Shown: in pieces, positions 6,329-12,946 of the stretch
Layout: each line of letters begins with the position of its first letter
Numbering within the stretch: position 1 is the first letter of the stretch
DNA from: Terriglobia bacterium
GTDB lineage: Bacteria > Acidobacteriota > Terriglobia > UBA7540
DNA length: 12,946 bases
Assembly (NCBI GenBank): GCA_020072905.1
Contig: JAIQGB010000141.1
Coordinates: 1-12,946 of the forward strand
Reading direction: 5' to 3'
Program-made: the position numbers and the translations under genes
The notes under the pieces: generated by a model
What the model was told of the DNA's origin: nothing
What the model saw: the letters and a program-made list of their open reading frames with translations, nothing else
The model's database searches: none

Positions 6329-7855
6329 CTACGATTCTGCGGCGGGGAAGACCATTTCCTCGACGAAAACTTCCTGGAAATTTGGATCCGTGTTGAGGGA
6401 GACGTGTTCGACTTTGGCGCGGAGCGGGGCGTAGGCGAAAGCATCCTCGCTCTCATTGAACAGGGCGAGTTTGGCGCCGAGCAGGGCGGTGTTGCCCGCC
6501 GGCTTGACCATCTCAAGCGGAAAATCCAGCAAGCCGATGCGGCGGGCGCTTGAGCGATTAATGTAATTACCGAACGCGCCGGCGAGGTAGAGCCGCGTCA
6601 AGTCTCTTGCCTCGGCGCCCCAGCGAGCGAGCAGTAATCGGATGCCGGCGGCAATCGCGCCCTTGGCGAGTTGCAGTTCGCGGATATCGTTTTGGCTGAG
6701 CGCCACGGGCGGGCAGAGCAGTAATGTGCCGTTTGCGCCATCGCGCAAGCGCCCGCCGGGTTGAATCAGCCCGAGGTCGAGGCCCGCCGCCACTGCGTCC
6801 ACCAAGCCGCTACCGCAGATGCCGCGGGGGGCGACGTTGCCGAGTACGTGGCAGCAGATCGCGCCTGCTTCGACGCCGACCGCCGAAATCGCTCCCGTTG
6901 CAGCGCGCATGCCCATGGAGATTCGCGCGCCTTCGAAGGCTGGCCCAGCGGCAGTTGAGGCGCAGAGCAGCCGCTCGCGGTTGCCGATGACGATCTCGCC
7001 GTTGGTCCCCAAATCCACGAGGCCGACGAGGGTTTTGCTTTCGCCGAGCTTCGTAGCGAGGATTCCCGCCAGGATGTCGCTGCCGACGAAGCCTCCCAAA
7101 CACGGCAGGAAGCGCACGGCTGGGTCGCCGGCCAGATTCCATCCCAGGTCGCCCGCACGAAAAACTTGCTGCCCGTCGTGCTCCGGCTCAAACGGATAAT
7201 GGCTGAGCGGAGTCACATCGATGCCGCAAAAGAGGTGATGCATCACTGTGTTGCCCACCACCGTCACTGTCTCGATGGCTGCCTCGCGGCGCCCCGCGGC
7301 CTCCAGCAATTCGCTGATGAGCTTGCCAATCTGCTTTCGCACGAGCGTCGCGAGCCGATTAAGCCCGTCGGGATTGAGCCCAAAGCTGACGCGGCTCATC
7401 ACGTCGGCGCCGTGCCTCGCCTGATGATTGAGCGCAGTGCGAACCGCGAGCACGTGAGCGTTTGCGAGGTCGAGGAGTTGCACGACAATCGTGGTGGTGC
7501 CGAGGTCGACGGCGATACCCAACCCTTGGCGGGGCGTGAACTCGAAAAGGGAATTGTCAGCCAGGATCGCGGCTTCCCACTGGCCGAGCTCCAGCGTGAG
7601 GTTGCCCTCCGCCTTCGAGCAGCACGACAGGCGCCAGCCTGCGGCGAGTTCCTCGCGCGTGAGCATCGGTTCTTGTTCGGGAGTGATGGGGAGAGAACCT
7701 TGGACCACCCGCACGCGGCAGCCCTTGCAGCGCGCGCGTCCGCCGCAGGGGAACTCCACTCCATGTGCGAATAGGACATCCTGGAGCGGAGTGTCGCGCT
7801 CGAGCTCGAAGGATTCTCCGAGCGGCTGAAGTTCGATGCGGACGCGGTCAGGCAT
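6329..7855 (-). CDS. RACo-type reductive activator of corrinoid proteins (2Fe-2S + ASKHA ATPase)
   Basis: From the ATG at 7855 the protein is 508 residues. The N-terminal ~95 residues form a plant-type 2Fe-2S ferredoxin domain: PCGGRARCKGC gives C37, C43 and C46, and the fourth ligand is C78 or C79 in RLSCC. After a short linker, GIAVDLGTTTIVVQLLDL (from residue ~113) is the phosphate-1 loop of an ASKHA fold. The C-terminal part has a second phosphate loop (VDLGTNGEIVIGN), GICGSGLVDAVAAG and YLAGAFGNYIN. This is the DUF4445/RACo family, which couples ATP hydrolysis to reduction of inactive cob(II)alamin to cob(I)alamin in corrinoid methyltransferase systems. Characterised RACo is ~630 residues, so this is a compact version. 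The open frame continues to 8353, but that part overlaps the URO-D gene and shows no homology. It ends the corrinoid operon, after a 148-base gap containing a REP-like element. Confidence 0.9.
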   Translation of the reverse strand: MPDRVRIELQPLGESFELERDTPLQDVLFAHGVEFPCGGRARCKGCRVRVVQGSLPITPEQEPMLTREELAAGWRLSCCSKAEGNLTLELGQWEAAILADNSLFEFTPRQGLGIAVDLGTTTIVVQLLDLANAHVLAVRTALNHQARHGADVMSRVSFGLNPDGLNRLATLVRKQIGKLISELLEAAGRREAAIETVTVVGNTVMHHLFCGIDVTPLSHYPFEPEHDGQQVFRAGDLGWNLAGDPAVRFLPCLGGFVGSDILAGILATKLGESKTLVGLVDLGTNGEIVIGNRERLLCASTAAGPAFEGARISMGMRAATGAISAVGVEAGAICCHVLGNVAPRGICGSGLVDAVAAGLDLGLIQPGGRLRDGANGTLLLCPPVALSQNDIRELQLAKGAIAAGIRLLLARWGAEARDLTRLYLAGAFGNYINRSSARRIGLLDFPLEMVKPAGNTALLGAKLALFNESEDAFAYAPLRAKVEHVSLNTDPNFQEVFVEEMVFPAAES

Positions 7856-7874
7856 GATGTCTTCAGTCAACCAG

Positions 7875-7928
7875 GTGGCACGGCCATCCTGGCCGTGAGA
7901 CCGATCACGGGCGAGACGCCCGTGCCAC
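7875..7928. repeat. REP/BIME-like paired palindromes in the operon
   Basis: Two perfect 8-bp hairpins with 3-base loops lie nine bases apart: CACGGCCA-TCC-TGGCCGTG (7879-7897) and CACGGGCG-AGA-CGCCCGTG (7906-7924). The whole unit is bounded by GTGGCACGG (7875-7883) and its inverse CCGTGCCAC (7920-7928). This is the architecture of a bacterial interspersed mosaic element, and similar GTGGCACGGGCG palindromes are, to my recollection, common in acidobacterial genomes. It sits in the only large gap of the operon, between the URO-D gene and the RACo gene, where it could stabilise or attenuate the mRNA. Only one copy is present in this window. Confidence 0.6.
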
Positions 7929-8003
7929 GTGCACAGCCTTGGGGCAGCGAAGGCCCCCGCCTGGAGGGTTTTGCGGATTGAGGAAAAGCCCTTCGCTGTG
8001 CCG

Positions 8004-9014
8004 CTACGTGTGCGCCCTGGCGTACTCTGCAAAGGCGCGCAGGTTTGTGGAAGGCGTGCCGCGCGGCACCTCGCAGCCGGCGCCGACGATGTAACGCGGC
8101 CCGGCCTGGCGGTGGCACTCGGCGAGCGCGGCGGCGATCGACTCGGGCGTGCCGTCGCGCACCGCCCGCACGGGATCGAGATTGCCGAGCAGCACTTGGT
8201 CCGGTCCCATTTTCTCGCGGCCCTCAGCGAGCGGCACCATAAAATCCAGGTCAACGATTTCGCAACCCGGCCGGCCCATGCCCTCGAGAATCCGCCGCGT
8301 GTTCCCGCAGATGTGCAGGCGGACACGCGTTCCCATGGCGTGCAGCCCGTCAATCATTTTTTTCTCGCCGGGCCAGACGAATTCCTCGTAAATCGCCGGG
8401 CCCACCAGCGACGCTGCGGCGTCGCCAATGCCCATCAGGTCGATGCCTGCATCAATCTGCGCGCGTGCGAAGCGCAGTTCCATCTCCACCACGAATTCGA
8501 ACAGGTCGCGCACAAACGCCGGGTCGTCGTAGAAATCCGTCATCAGCGTGTTGATGCCGCGCAAGTCGGCCGCTTCGGCGCAGGGGCCCTCGATCCAGCC
8601 CTCGATGAGTTTCTCACGGCCGACGCGTTCCTTGAAGAGCGCCACGCCGTTCACGCGGTTGGTCATCCTTCCGCCGCCGAGCGGGTCAGGAATCTTCAGG
8701 GTGCCGAAAGACGCTTTATCGGCCAGGCGCGCCTGGGTTTCGTCAATGGCCGGCGGCTGGTCGTCGAAGTATTTGATCGTGGCCCCGCAGTCCGCCGCCT
8801 CGCAGCCCGGGTCGGAGATGACGGACACATAATCGAAGCCGAACGTCTCCGCCGTGCGAATCTGCGCCTCGATGAGCACGCGGTAATCGGTGGCGTAGTC
8901 GCGATATTTCGCGCCAGTCTGGTCGCCGGCGAACATCATGGTGATGGGCATGTTGGGGAGGTGATCCACCGGCCGGCCGGCGATCATCGCCAGAACGCGT
9001 TCACGGCTGTTCAT
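8004..9014 (-). CDS. URO-D superfamily corrinoid methyltransferase (MtaA/MtbA/CmuA-like)
   Basis: The product is 336 residues, typical for this family. It opens NSRERVLAMIAGRPVDHLPNMP, the standard start of uroporphyrinogen-decarboxylase-like TIM barrels. It carries the zinc motif of the methyltransferase branch: H234 and C236 in RLHICGNT, then C314 in GAGCEVPRGTP, giving H-x-C-x77-C. True URO-D enzymes of haem synthesis lack this zinc site, so a role as the methyl-accepting 'MT2' enzyme is much more likely: it would take the methyl from the corrinoid protein to a thiol such as coenzyme M or to another acceptor. It could also be a demethylating 'MT1'. The ATG overlaps the stop of the DUF1638 gene (ATGA at 9014-9011), showing one operon with coupled translation. 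The acceptor substrate cannot be read from the sequence. Confidence 0.88.
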   Translation of the reverse strand: MNSRERVLAMIAGRPVDHLPNMPITMMFAGDQTGAKYRDYATDYRVLIEAQIRTAETFGFDYVSVISDPGCEAADCGATIKYFDDQPPAIDETQARLADKASFGTLKIPDPLGGGRMTNRVNGVALFKERVGREKLIEGWIEGPCAEAADLRGINTLMTDFYDDPAFVRDLFEFVVEMELRFARAQIDAGIDLMGIGDAAASLVGPAIYEEFVWPGEKKMIDGLHAMGTRVRLHICGNTRRILEGMGRPGCEIVDLDFMVPLAEGREKMGPDQVLLGNLDPVRAVRDGTPESIAAALAECHRQAGPRYIVGAGCEVPRGTPSTNLRAFAEYARAHT

Positions 9015-9602
9015 GGCTTGGCCTCCTCGGTGGTGACGATGCCTTCATCGTATTTGGCCACCACGCGCCAGCCGGGCGGGACGACGAGAAATTCCTTTTC
9101 ATCCCAGACGCCATCGACCAGGCGCTGGATCAGGGAGAGATCGCCTTCAACTTTTTCGAATTTCCACCCGCGCTGCACCGCCGCCTCACGCGTGCGCTGC
9201 TCGAAGCTCTCGTCGGGTTCGACGCCCATTTCGATGAAGGTCAGTTGGGAGTAATTCTTGGTGGTATTGCACAGCTCGTCCCAGAGGTAGCGGGCGTTGT
9301 CCTCACCGTATTTGGCCACCAGCGACTCGAAGCTGAGGTCCATGCCCATCTGGCGGGCGATGGAGAGCTGGCTCAAATCGCCGCCGTTTTCTCCCCGCTC
9401 GATCCAGCCGGTGGTCGAGCAGAACGGCGTCATAGTTCTCGACGTGGTCTACGGCTTCCTGGAGCCGCTCGAGCATCTTCTTGCTGCCGATATCGTGCAG
9501 GCCCTTGGGGAGGAACTCGATATCAATCCTATGCGGCGAGCGCGCCACCGCCGCGCACATCTCGCGATAGAAGATCTCGCAACTGATGAGTTTCAGGCGC
9601 AA
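9011..9602 (-). pseudogene. DUF1638 protein gene with internal deletion and frameshift
   Basis: The N-terminal block starts at a TTG at 9602 (AAGGGG just upstream, 20 bases after the preceding gene) and reads LRLKLISCEIFYREM...VEFLPKGLHDIGS...MLERLQEAVDHVENYDAVLL, the normal start of DUF1638. Near base 9418 the frame shifts. The C-terminal block TTGWIERGENGGDLSQ...LWDELCNTTKNYSQLTFIEMG...IVTTEEAKP is read in another frame to the TGA at 9011. Between them the family normally has about 50-60 residues, including a GYGLC.NG motif and an HDC..LFLG.-like motif; these are absent. A separate ORF could start at the ATG at 9433 and give a 140-residue remnant. DUF1638 genes are repeatedly found beside corrinoid methyltransferase genes, but their biochemical role is unknown to me. 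The loss may be real decay or an assembly deletion; the surrounding operon looks intact. Confidence 0.75.
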
Positions 9603-9622
9603 AGGGAACCCCTTTTGTTTCG

Positions 9623-10507
9623 TCAGCGGCGCCGCCAGCGACGCAACGTGTCGCCAGCGGCCCGGATGAAATCGGGCCCCGTCCCGCAACATCCACCGAT
9701 GAAGCTCGCGCCGGCCTGGAGCAGGGCAGGAATGAAGCTGGCGAACTCTTCCGGCGTGGTTCTGTAAACCACTTTGCCCTCGAACATCTCAGGCAAGCCC
9801 GCGTTGGGCTTGATCCAGATGGGCCGGTCGGTCGAAGCGTGCAGCCTTTGGCAGACGGAAATGTAGCCCGCAATTCCGCGGCCGCAATTGGCGCCGATGA
9901 CGTCGGCGCCCGCGGCGGTCAATTCCTCCGCGGCTTTTTCGGGTGTGACGCCGGTCATCGTGCGGTCCTTCTCTTTGCCCGAGTCGAACACGAGCGACAC
10001 GACCACGGGCAGACCGGTCGCGCGCAGCGTGGCGACAGCCACCTTGGCCTCTTCCAGGTCCGACATCGTTTCGATGGCGAAACCATCCACGCCCGCCGCG
10101 GCGAGAATCTGAGCCTGCTCGCTGAAAGCCTGCCTCAGGTCGGCTTCCGCCACTTCACCGGCCGCCAACATCTTCCCGCTCGGCCCCACGGAAGCAAACA
10201 CTGCGGCGCGGCCCGCCGCGGCGCGACGGGCAATCTCGACTCCGGCCAGGTTGAGGTCTTCAATCTTTCCTGCGAGCCCGTAGCCTGCGAGGGCAATCCG
10301 GTTGGCGCGGAAGGTGTTGGTCAGAACGATTTCGCTTCCCGCGTCGACATAGGACCGGATCACTTCCTCCACGTCTGCGGGGCGCGAGAGGTTCCAGGTG
10401 TCGGGACACTCGCCGCTTGCGAGGCCGCGTGCCAGAAGTTGCGTCCCGAGCGCGCCATCGGTGATGACGGGTGCGTGCGAGAGCAGGTCTTGAAGTAAAG
10501 GAGGCAT
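9623..10507 (-). CDS. Stand-alone homocysteine S-methyltransferase domain protein (MetH N-terminal module-like)
   Basis: The product is 294 residues, a single Hcy-binding TIM barrel. Family features in order are VITDGALGTQLLARGL near the start, LTNTFRANRIAL, VFASVGPSGKML, GFAIETMSDLEEAKVAV, then the three zinc cysteines: C208 in GANCGRG and C273/C274 in GGCCGTGP. In MetH this module binds homocysteine through zinc and takes the methyl group from methylcobalamin; stand-alone relatives use betaine or S-methylmethionine. No pterin-binding or cobalamin domain is fused here. Lying between mtaB-like and DUF1638 genes, in an operon with its own corrinoid protein, it may be a partner that accepts methyl groups from that protein to form methionine. 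That role is inference; it could also be a demethylase on another methylated substrate. The start has only a weak ribosome site. Confidence 0.88.
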   Translation of the reverse strand: MPPLLQDLLSHAPVITDGALGTQLLARGLASGECPDTWNLSRPADVEEVIRSYVDAGSEIVLTNTFRANRIALAGYGLAGKIEDLNLAGVEIARRAAAGRAAVFASVGPSGKMLAAGEVAEADLRQAFSEQAQILAAAGVDGFAIETMSDLEEAKVAVATLRATGLPVVVSLVFDSGKEKDRTMTGVTPEKAAEELTAAGADVIGANCGRGIAGYISVCQRLHASTDRPIWIKPNAGLPEMFEGKVVYRTTPEEFASFIPALLQAGASFIGGCCGTGPDFIRAAGDTLRRWRRR

Positions 10508-10604
10508 CGCTTTCGGCAGCCTTCAGGGAAAAGCTGCGGCGCCGGTCTGTGACCAGCTTCTGATGTCTTCGCCGCGCGGCCAAGCCGGCGTTCGCAGACG
10601 GCCG

Positions 10605-11996
10605 CTACAGGCCGTATTCCGCGGGCAGAAACTTGCTGGCGGCAGGGGAGTCCAGCATTTCCGCCAGCAGTGCGCTCTCATCCTCCGGGAGCGTGTCCGC
10701 CTGTCTTCTCAGAGTGTCCAGCCAACGTGCTTCCTGCGGCGGCAAGCGCAACTCTCCCGCGCCGTGCGCCCGCGCGAGTTCTTCCAGAGCGGCCAGCGCC
10801 GCGCGTCGCGTGCGCCGGTACGGAGTTTCCTCCTCCATGATTTCGGCTGCGAGCCGCAGGACGACGTCCGGCCGCAGAACCCAGGCGTGCGGGTCGCGTG
10901 GCGCGTCCGACTCTGTCAGCCAGTCACGCAACCGCCGCGCGTCCTCCGCCGAGCGTGCGGCCGTGTTCATCAGGCGGCAATCGTAGGCGAGCTGCTCGAG
11001 CGACACGGTCGGCGCATTGGTGCTCAGCAGGCGCACGTTCTGCACCGATTCGTTCGACCAGCAATCGCAGACCGCCTGCGAAATATTTCCCACCGAGCTC
11101 AGGTGCGCGCAGGCGGCCGTGCGTCCTTCCATCGAAATCGGCACGCCGGCGATGGCCTTGATATACGGGCCTTCGTACGCGCAATCCTTGCTCGGCCCGA
11201 CGGCTCCGACTTCATAGGCAACGAGACTCCGTGGGACCGCCGCTACGCGCACGACGGCGGCGAAAACCTTGGGGATGAACTTCTGCCCGGCCAGCACCAT
11301 CGCCGTGTTGGCGAAGCCGCAGGCCGTGTCGCCGGAGGGTCCGATGCCGCTCGCCCGGCAGGCGGCGACGATCTGCTTCCACAGGAACGCCATGTCGCGC
11401 GCGCCGAGCACACCGAGCGCGAAGACCACGGCGCGGAGATCGGCGCTGGTCAGTGCTTCGTCGGAGACTTCCTTGCCACCCGTGGATTCGATGGCGAGCA
11501 GGTCCGCGCCCGCTTCCGCTGCGCGCGCGAAGAGCTCCAGCATCCCCTCCCAGTACTTCCCGCGGCGCAGGAGCGGCGGCCGCTGGAACTCGCGGGTGTC
11601 GTTCGGCGTGAGCCGCAACGCGTTCCTGAGCCCGTGCTTGGCGTGATAGGTGCCGAGAGTGTTGGAGAGGAGTTTGCAGATCTCAGCCCCCCAGGCGGGG
11701 TTCTCCGTCATGGGAGGCAGAGTTTCAAATTCCACCAGCAGCGCCGGGACTTCCAGTTCCATGGCGCGGCGGCAGACGCCCTCGATCATTTCTGCGTACT
11801 GGCGGCGAATTTCCGGCCAGGTGTCTTCGGCGATGGCGATGGGAGGTAGCGTAAAGTTGATTTCCGGGATGACCGTCCCCGCGCCAATCTCCATGCCTCG
11901 CCCGCAGCGGACGGGGTGCGGGGCACGGCCAAAGATGAAGTCGTCGAGAGAGGTGATGGCGAGAGTGGCGGCCGGGGCGCCGGCGGGCGAGGTCAT
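10605..11996 (-). CDS. mtaB: Methanol:corrinoid protein methyltransferase (MtaB-like)
   Basis: The product is 463 residues, matching the ~460 of Methanosarcina MtaB, and alignable nearly end to end from memory: GMEIGAGTVIPEINF, NPAWGAE, GADLLAIESTGGKEV, SGDTACGFANTAM, PRSLVAYEVGAVGPSKDCAYE, PISMEGRTAACAHLSSVGN, CDCWSNESV, LAYDCRLMNTA and a closing PAEYGL. The zinc ligands known in M. barkeri MtaB (one Glu, two Cys) correspond to E170, C226 and C272. It would activate methanol on zinc and transfer its methyl to Co(I) of the partner corrinoid protein. The ATG at 11996 is preferred over the upstream TTG at 12002 because AAGGGG sits at proper distance; the gap to the corrinoid gene is 16 bases. 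Its substrate could be a methanol analogue, but the catalytic site is conserved. Confidence 0.93.
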   Translation of the reverse strand: MTSPAGAPAATLAITSLDDFIFGRAPHPVRCGRGMEIGAGTVIPEINFTLPPIAIAEDTWPEIRRQYAEMIEGVCRRAMELEVPALLVEFETLPPMTENPAWGAEICKLLSNTLGTYHAKHGLRNALRLTPNDTREFQRPPLLRRGKYWEGMLELFARAAEAGADLLAIESTGGKEVSDEALTSADLRAVVFALGVLGARDMAFLWKQIVAACRASGIGPSGDTACGFANTAMVLAGQKFIPKVFAAVVRVAAVPRSLVAYEVGAVGPSKDCAYEGPYIKAIAGVPISMEGRTAACAHLSSVGNISQAVCDCWSNESVQNVRLLSTNAPTVSLEQLAYDCRLMNTAARSAEDARRLRDWLTESDAPRDPHAWVLRPDVVLRLAAEIMEEETPYRRTRRAALAALEELARAHGAGELRLPPQEARWLDTLRRQADTLPEDESALLAEMLDSPAASKFLPAEYGL

Positions 11997-12012
11997 AAGC
12001 AATCCCCTTCGC

Positions 12013-12648
12013 TCAAGCCGTGACCAATCGCCGCGCCAGGCCCACTGCGCCGTTGGCGTTGTCGCTGTAACCGTCCGCCCCGATTTCGTCGGCGTAGCGT
12101 TGGGTGACGGGGGCGCCGCCGACGATCACCTTGAAGCGGTCGCGCGCGCCGGCTTTCTTCAGCTCTTCGATGACGGCCCGCATGTGCGGCATCGTGGTGG
12201 TGAGCAGCGCGGAAAGGGCGATCAGGTCCGCCTTCTTCGCCTGCGCTTCGGCGATGAACAGGCCGGGGCCGACATCCACACCCAGGTCGATCACCTCGAA
12301 GCCCGCGCCCTCGAGCATCGACGCCACCAGGTTTTTGCCGATGTCGTGCAGGTCGCCCTTCATTGTCCCGATGACTACGCGGCCCACGGGCTCAGCGCCG
12401 CGCGCCGCGAGCAGTGGCCGGATCAGTTCGAGCGACGCCTTCATGGCCCGCGCCGAAATCAGCAGTTCGGGCACGAAGCAATCCCCGGTTTCGAAGCGCT
12501 TCCCCATTTCGTCCATGGCCGGAATCATGTACTTGCTGACCAGTTCCTGCGGGTCAGTCTTTTTGTCGAGCGCCTCTTTCGTGATAGCCACCGAAGCCTT
12601 AGCGTCGCCGTTCAGAATGGCCTCGGTCAGCTTGGAACAATCGGACAT
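12013..12648 (-). CDS. mtaC: Corrinoid (B12-binding) methyl-carrier protein, MtaC-like
   Basis: The product is 211 residues, the standard length of small two-domain corrinoid proteins. Residues ~1-85 are the helical B12-binding cap (KLTEAILNGDAKASVAITKEALDKK, then FVPELLISARAMKASLELIRPLL). Residues ~88-211 are the Rossmann-like B12 domain with the base-off motif D99-x-H101-x-x-G104 (GDLHDIG), the S146-x-L148 motif (ALSALLTTTM) and the G177-G178 loop (IVGGAPV). H101 would be the lower axial ligand of cobalt. The ATG at 12648 has an excellent GAGGAGGT ribosome site. The longer frame (from 12693) reads across that site and is rejected. Directly followed by the mtaB-like gene, it is its natural methyl carrier. 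The MtaC name rests on that pairing; sequence alone would also fit MtbC, MttC or similar carriers. Confidence 0.92.
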   Translation of the reverse strand: MSDCSKLTEAILNGDAKASVAITKEALDKKTDPQELVSKYMIPAMDEMGKRFETGDCFVPELLISARAMKASLELIRPLLAARGAEPVGRVVIGTMKGDLHDIGKNLVASMLEGAGFEVIDLGVDVGPGLFIAEAQAKKADLIALSALLTTTMPHMRAVIEELKKAGARDRFKVIVGGAPVTQRYADEIGADGYSDNANGAVGLARRLVTA

Positions 12649-12806
12649 TTGTACCTCCTCAGAAAAGTAAGTATCTGGCACCTTTGCTGCCAAAAGGCAA
12701 GCGAACCAATAGAATCTGGCAAAGTTGGGGAGTCGTTGGCGTGCCGCATGCCAAGCGACATGATCTGGGTCGATTTGGTCTGCGGGCTACCCTCCTCAAT
12801 GCCGGT
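12649..12806 (-). other. Leader region of the corrinoid protein gene
   Basis: These 158 bases separate the corrinoid gene from the upstream partial gene. They contain two direct copies of ATCTGGCA (plus strand 12673-12680 and 12714-12721, 41 bases apart) and a small imperfect hairpin (minus strand TGCC-TTTT-GGCA). No cobalamin riboswitch core was recognised. The purine-rich GAGGAGGT at its 3' end is the ribosome binding site of the corrinoid gene. Whether a promoter lies here or transcription continues from upstream cannot be decided. Confidence 0.35.
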
Positions 12807-12946
12807 TCAGCTACCCATCTTCCTGGCCTTGGCAAGGATGCCTGGGCGCGCCTCTTCCATCATTTCGCGCAGGTCGGCGTGACGCATCGTGCGCTGTTCG
12901 AACGTCCGCTTTTCGAGCGAGCGCAAGAAGCGCTCCTCGAACTCGC
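12807..12946 (-). CDS. C-terminal end of an unidentified gene (partial)
   Basis: Entering from the right edge, a minus-strand frame encodes 45 residues (EFEERFLRSLEKRTFEQRT, then MRHADLREMMEEARPGILAKARKMGS) and a TGA at 12807. It is charged and predicted helical, like the C-terminal helices of many enzymes. Codon use matches its neighbours, and no stop occurs from the edge to the TGA. It points the same way as the corrinoid operon and sits 158 bases upstream of the corrinoid gene, so it could be the preceding operon member. I do not recognise the family. Confidence 0.5.
   Translation of the reverse strand, partial: EFEERFLRSLEKRTFEQRTMRHADLREMMEEARPGILAKARKMGS

Noticed and set aside
7856..8353. 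N-terminal extension of the RACo frame to 674 residues
   Set aside because: It overlaps the well-supported URO-D gene on the same strand in another frame and the REP-like repeat, and carries no homology. The ferredoxin domain begins right after the ATG at 7855.
7929..9254. 441-codon plus-strand frame opposite the URO-D gene
   Set aside because: Antisense shadow; the minus strand shows intact zinc motifs and operon overlaps.
9011..9602. Pyrrolysine (TAG read-through) as the cause of the broken DUF1638 frame
   Set aside because: The break is a frame change with lost sequence, not an in-frame TAG. MtaB-type enzymes also do not need pyrrolysine.
10563..11849. 428-codon plus-strand frame opposite the mtaB-like gene
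   Set aside because: Antisense shadow; its His/Arg/Gln-rich product matches nothing and the opposite strand encodes complete MtaB.
12649..12806. Cobalamin riboswitch before the corrinoid protein gene
   Set aside because: The region is only 158 bases and the conserved B12-box and core sequences were not seen. A covariance-model search would settle it.
11650..12882. Long plus-strand frame opposite the mtaB/mtaC-like genes
   Set aside because: Antisense shadow of two strongly conserved genes in GC-rich DNA; low-complexity Arg/Pro/Ser-rich translation without a domain.
1..12946. CRISPR array, tRNA, rRNA or transposase genes
   Set aside because: No regularly spaced repeats, no tRNA-like cloverleaf with a T-loop pattern, no rRNA motifs and no transposase domain were seen on either strand by eye.

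Overview
This is a GC-rich bacterial window, probably a metagenomic or single-cell contig. The main body, from about 755 to the right end, looks like Acidobacteriota. It carries an acidobacterial-style winged-helix regulator, a HAF-repeat secreted protein, small Sec-exported orphan proteins and a REP-like repeat. This assignment is an inference from gene style, not a database result. The first ~735 bases look different: an NDUFA12-type fragment and a PHB-depolymerase-type gene behind a perfect FNR/FixK box point to an alphaproteobacterium. That left end also contains an inverted fold-back junction, so it may be chimeric.

Layout. 1-718: pieces of an esterase/PHB depolymerase gene in opposite orientations, then an NDUFA12 fragment. 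549-1085 (-): a winged-helix regulator cut off after its DNA-binding domain, with a promoter that overlaps an 11-bp inverted repeat. 1432-4259 (+): three exported proteins (a small beta-rich protein with four cysteines, a six-repeat HAF protein, and an orphan), the first two preceded by a near-identical 31-bp leader repeat. 4551-6256 (+): a GNAT acetyltransferase overlapping an MFS transporter by 4 nt.

6329-12946 (-): the most interesting part, a corrinoid methyltransferase operon. In transcription order it encodes the end of an unidentified gene, an MtaC-like corrinoid protein, an MtaB-like methanol:corrinoid methyltransferase, a stand-alone homocysteine S-methyltransferase domain protein, a DUF1638 gene that has lost its centre and its frame, a URO-D-superfamily (MtaA/MtbA-like) methyltransferase with the zinc H-x-C...C motif, and a RACo-type ferredoxin/ASKHA reactivator of corrinoid proteins.

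Proposed logic: MtaB moves a methyl group from methanol (or a related substrate) to the cobalt of the MtaC-like protein. The URO-D protein and/or the homocysteine methyltransferase take it off, to a pterin, a thiol or homocysteine. RACo re-reduces cobalt oxidised by accident. The use of a MetH-like homocysteine module as a candidate acceptor enzyme for an MtaB/MtaC pair is the least ordinary feature and makes direct methanol-to-methionine transfer a testable hypothesis.
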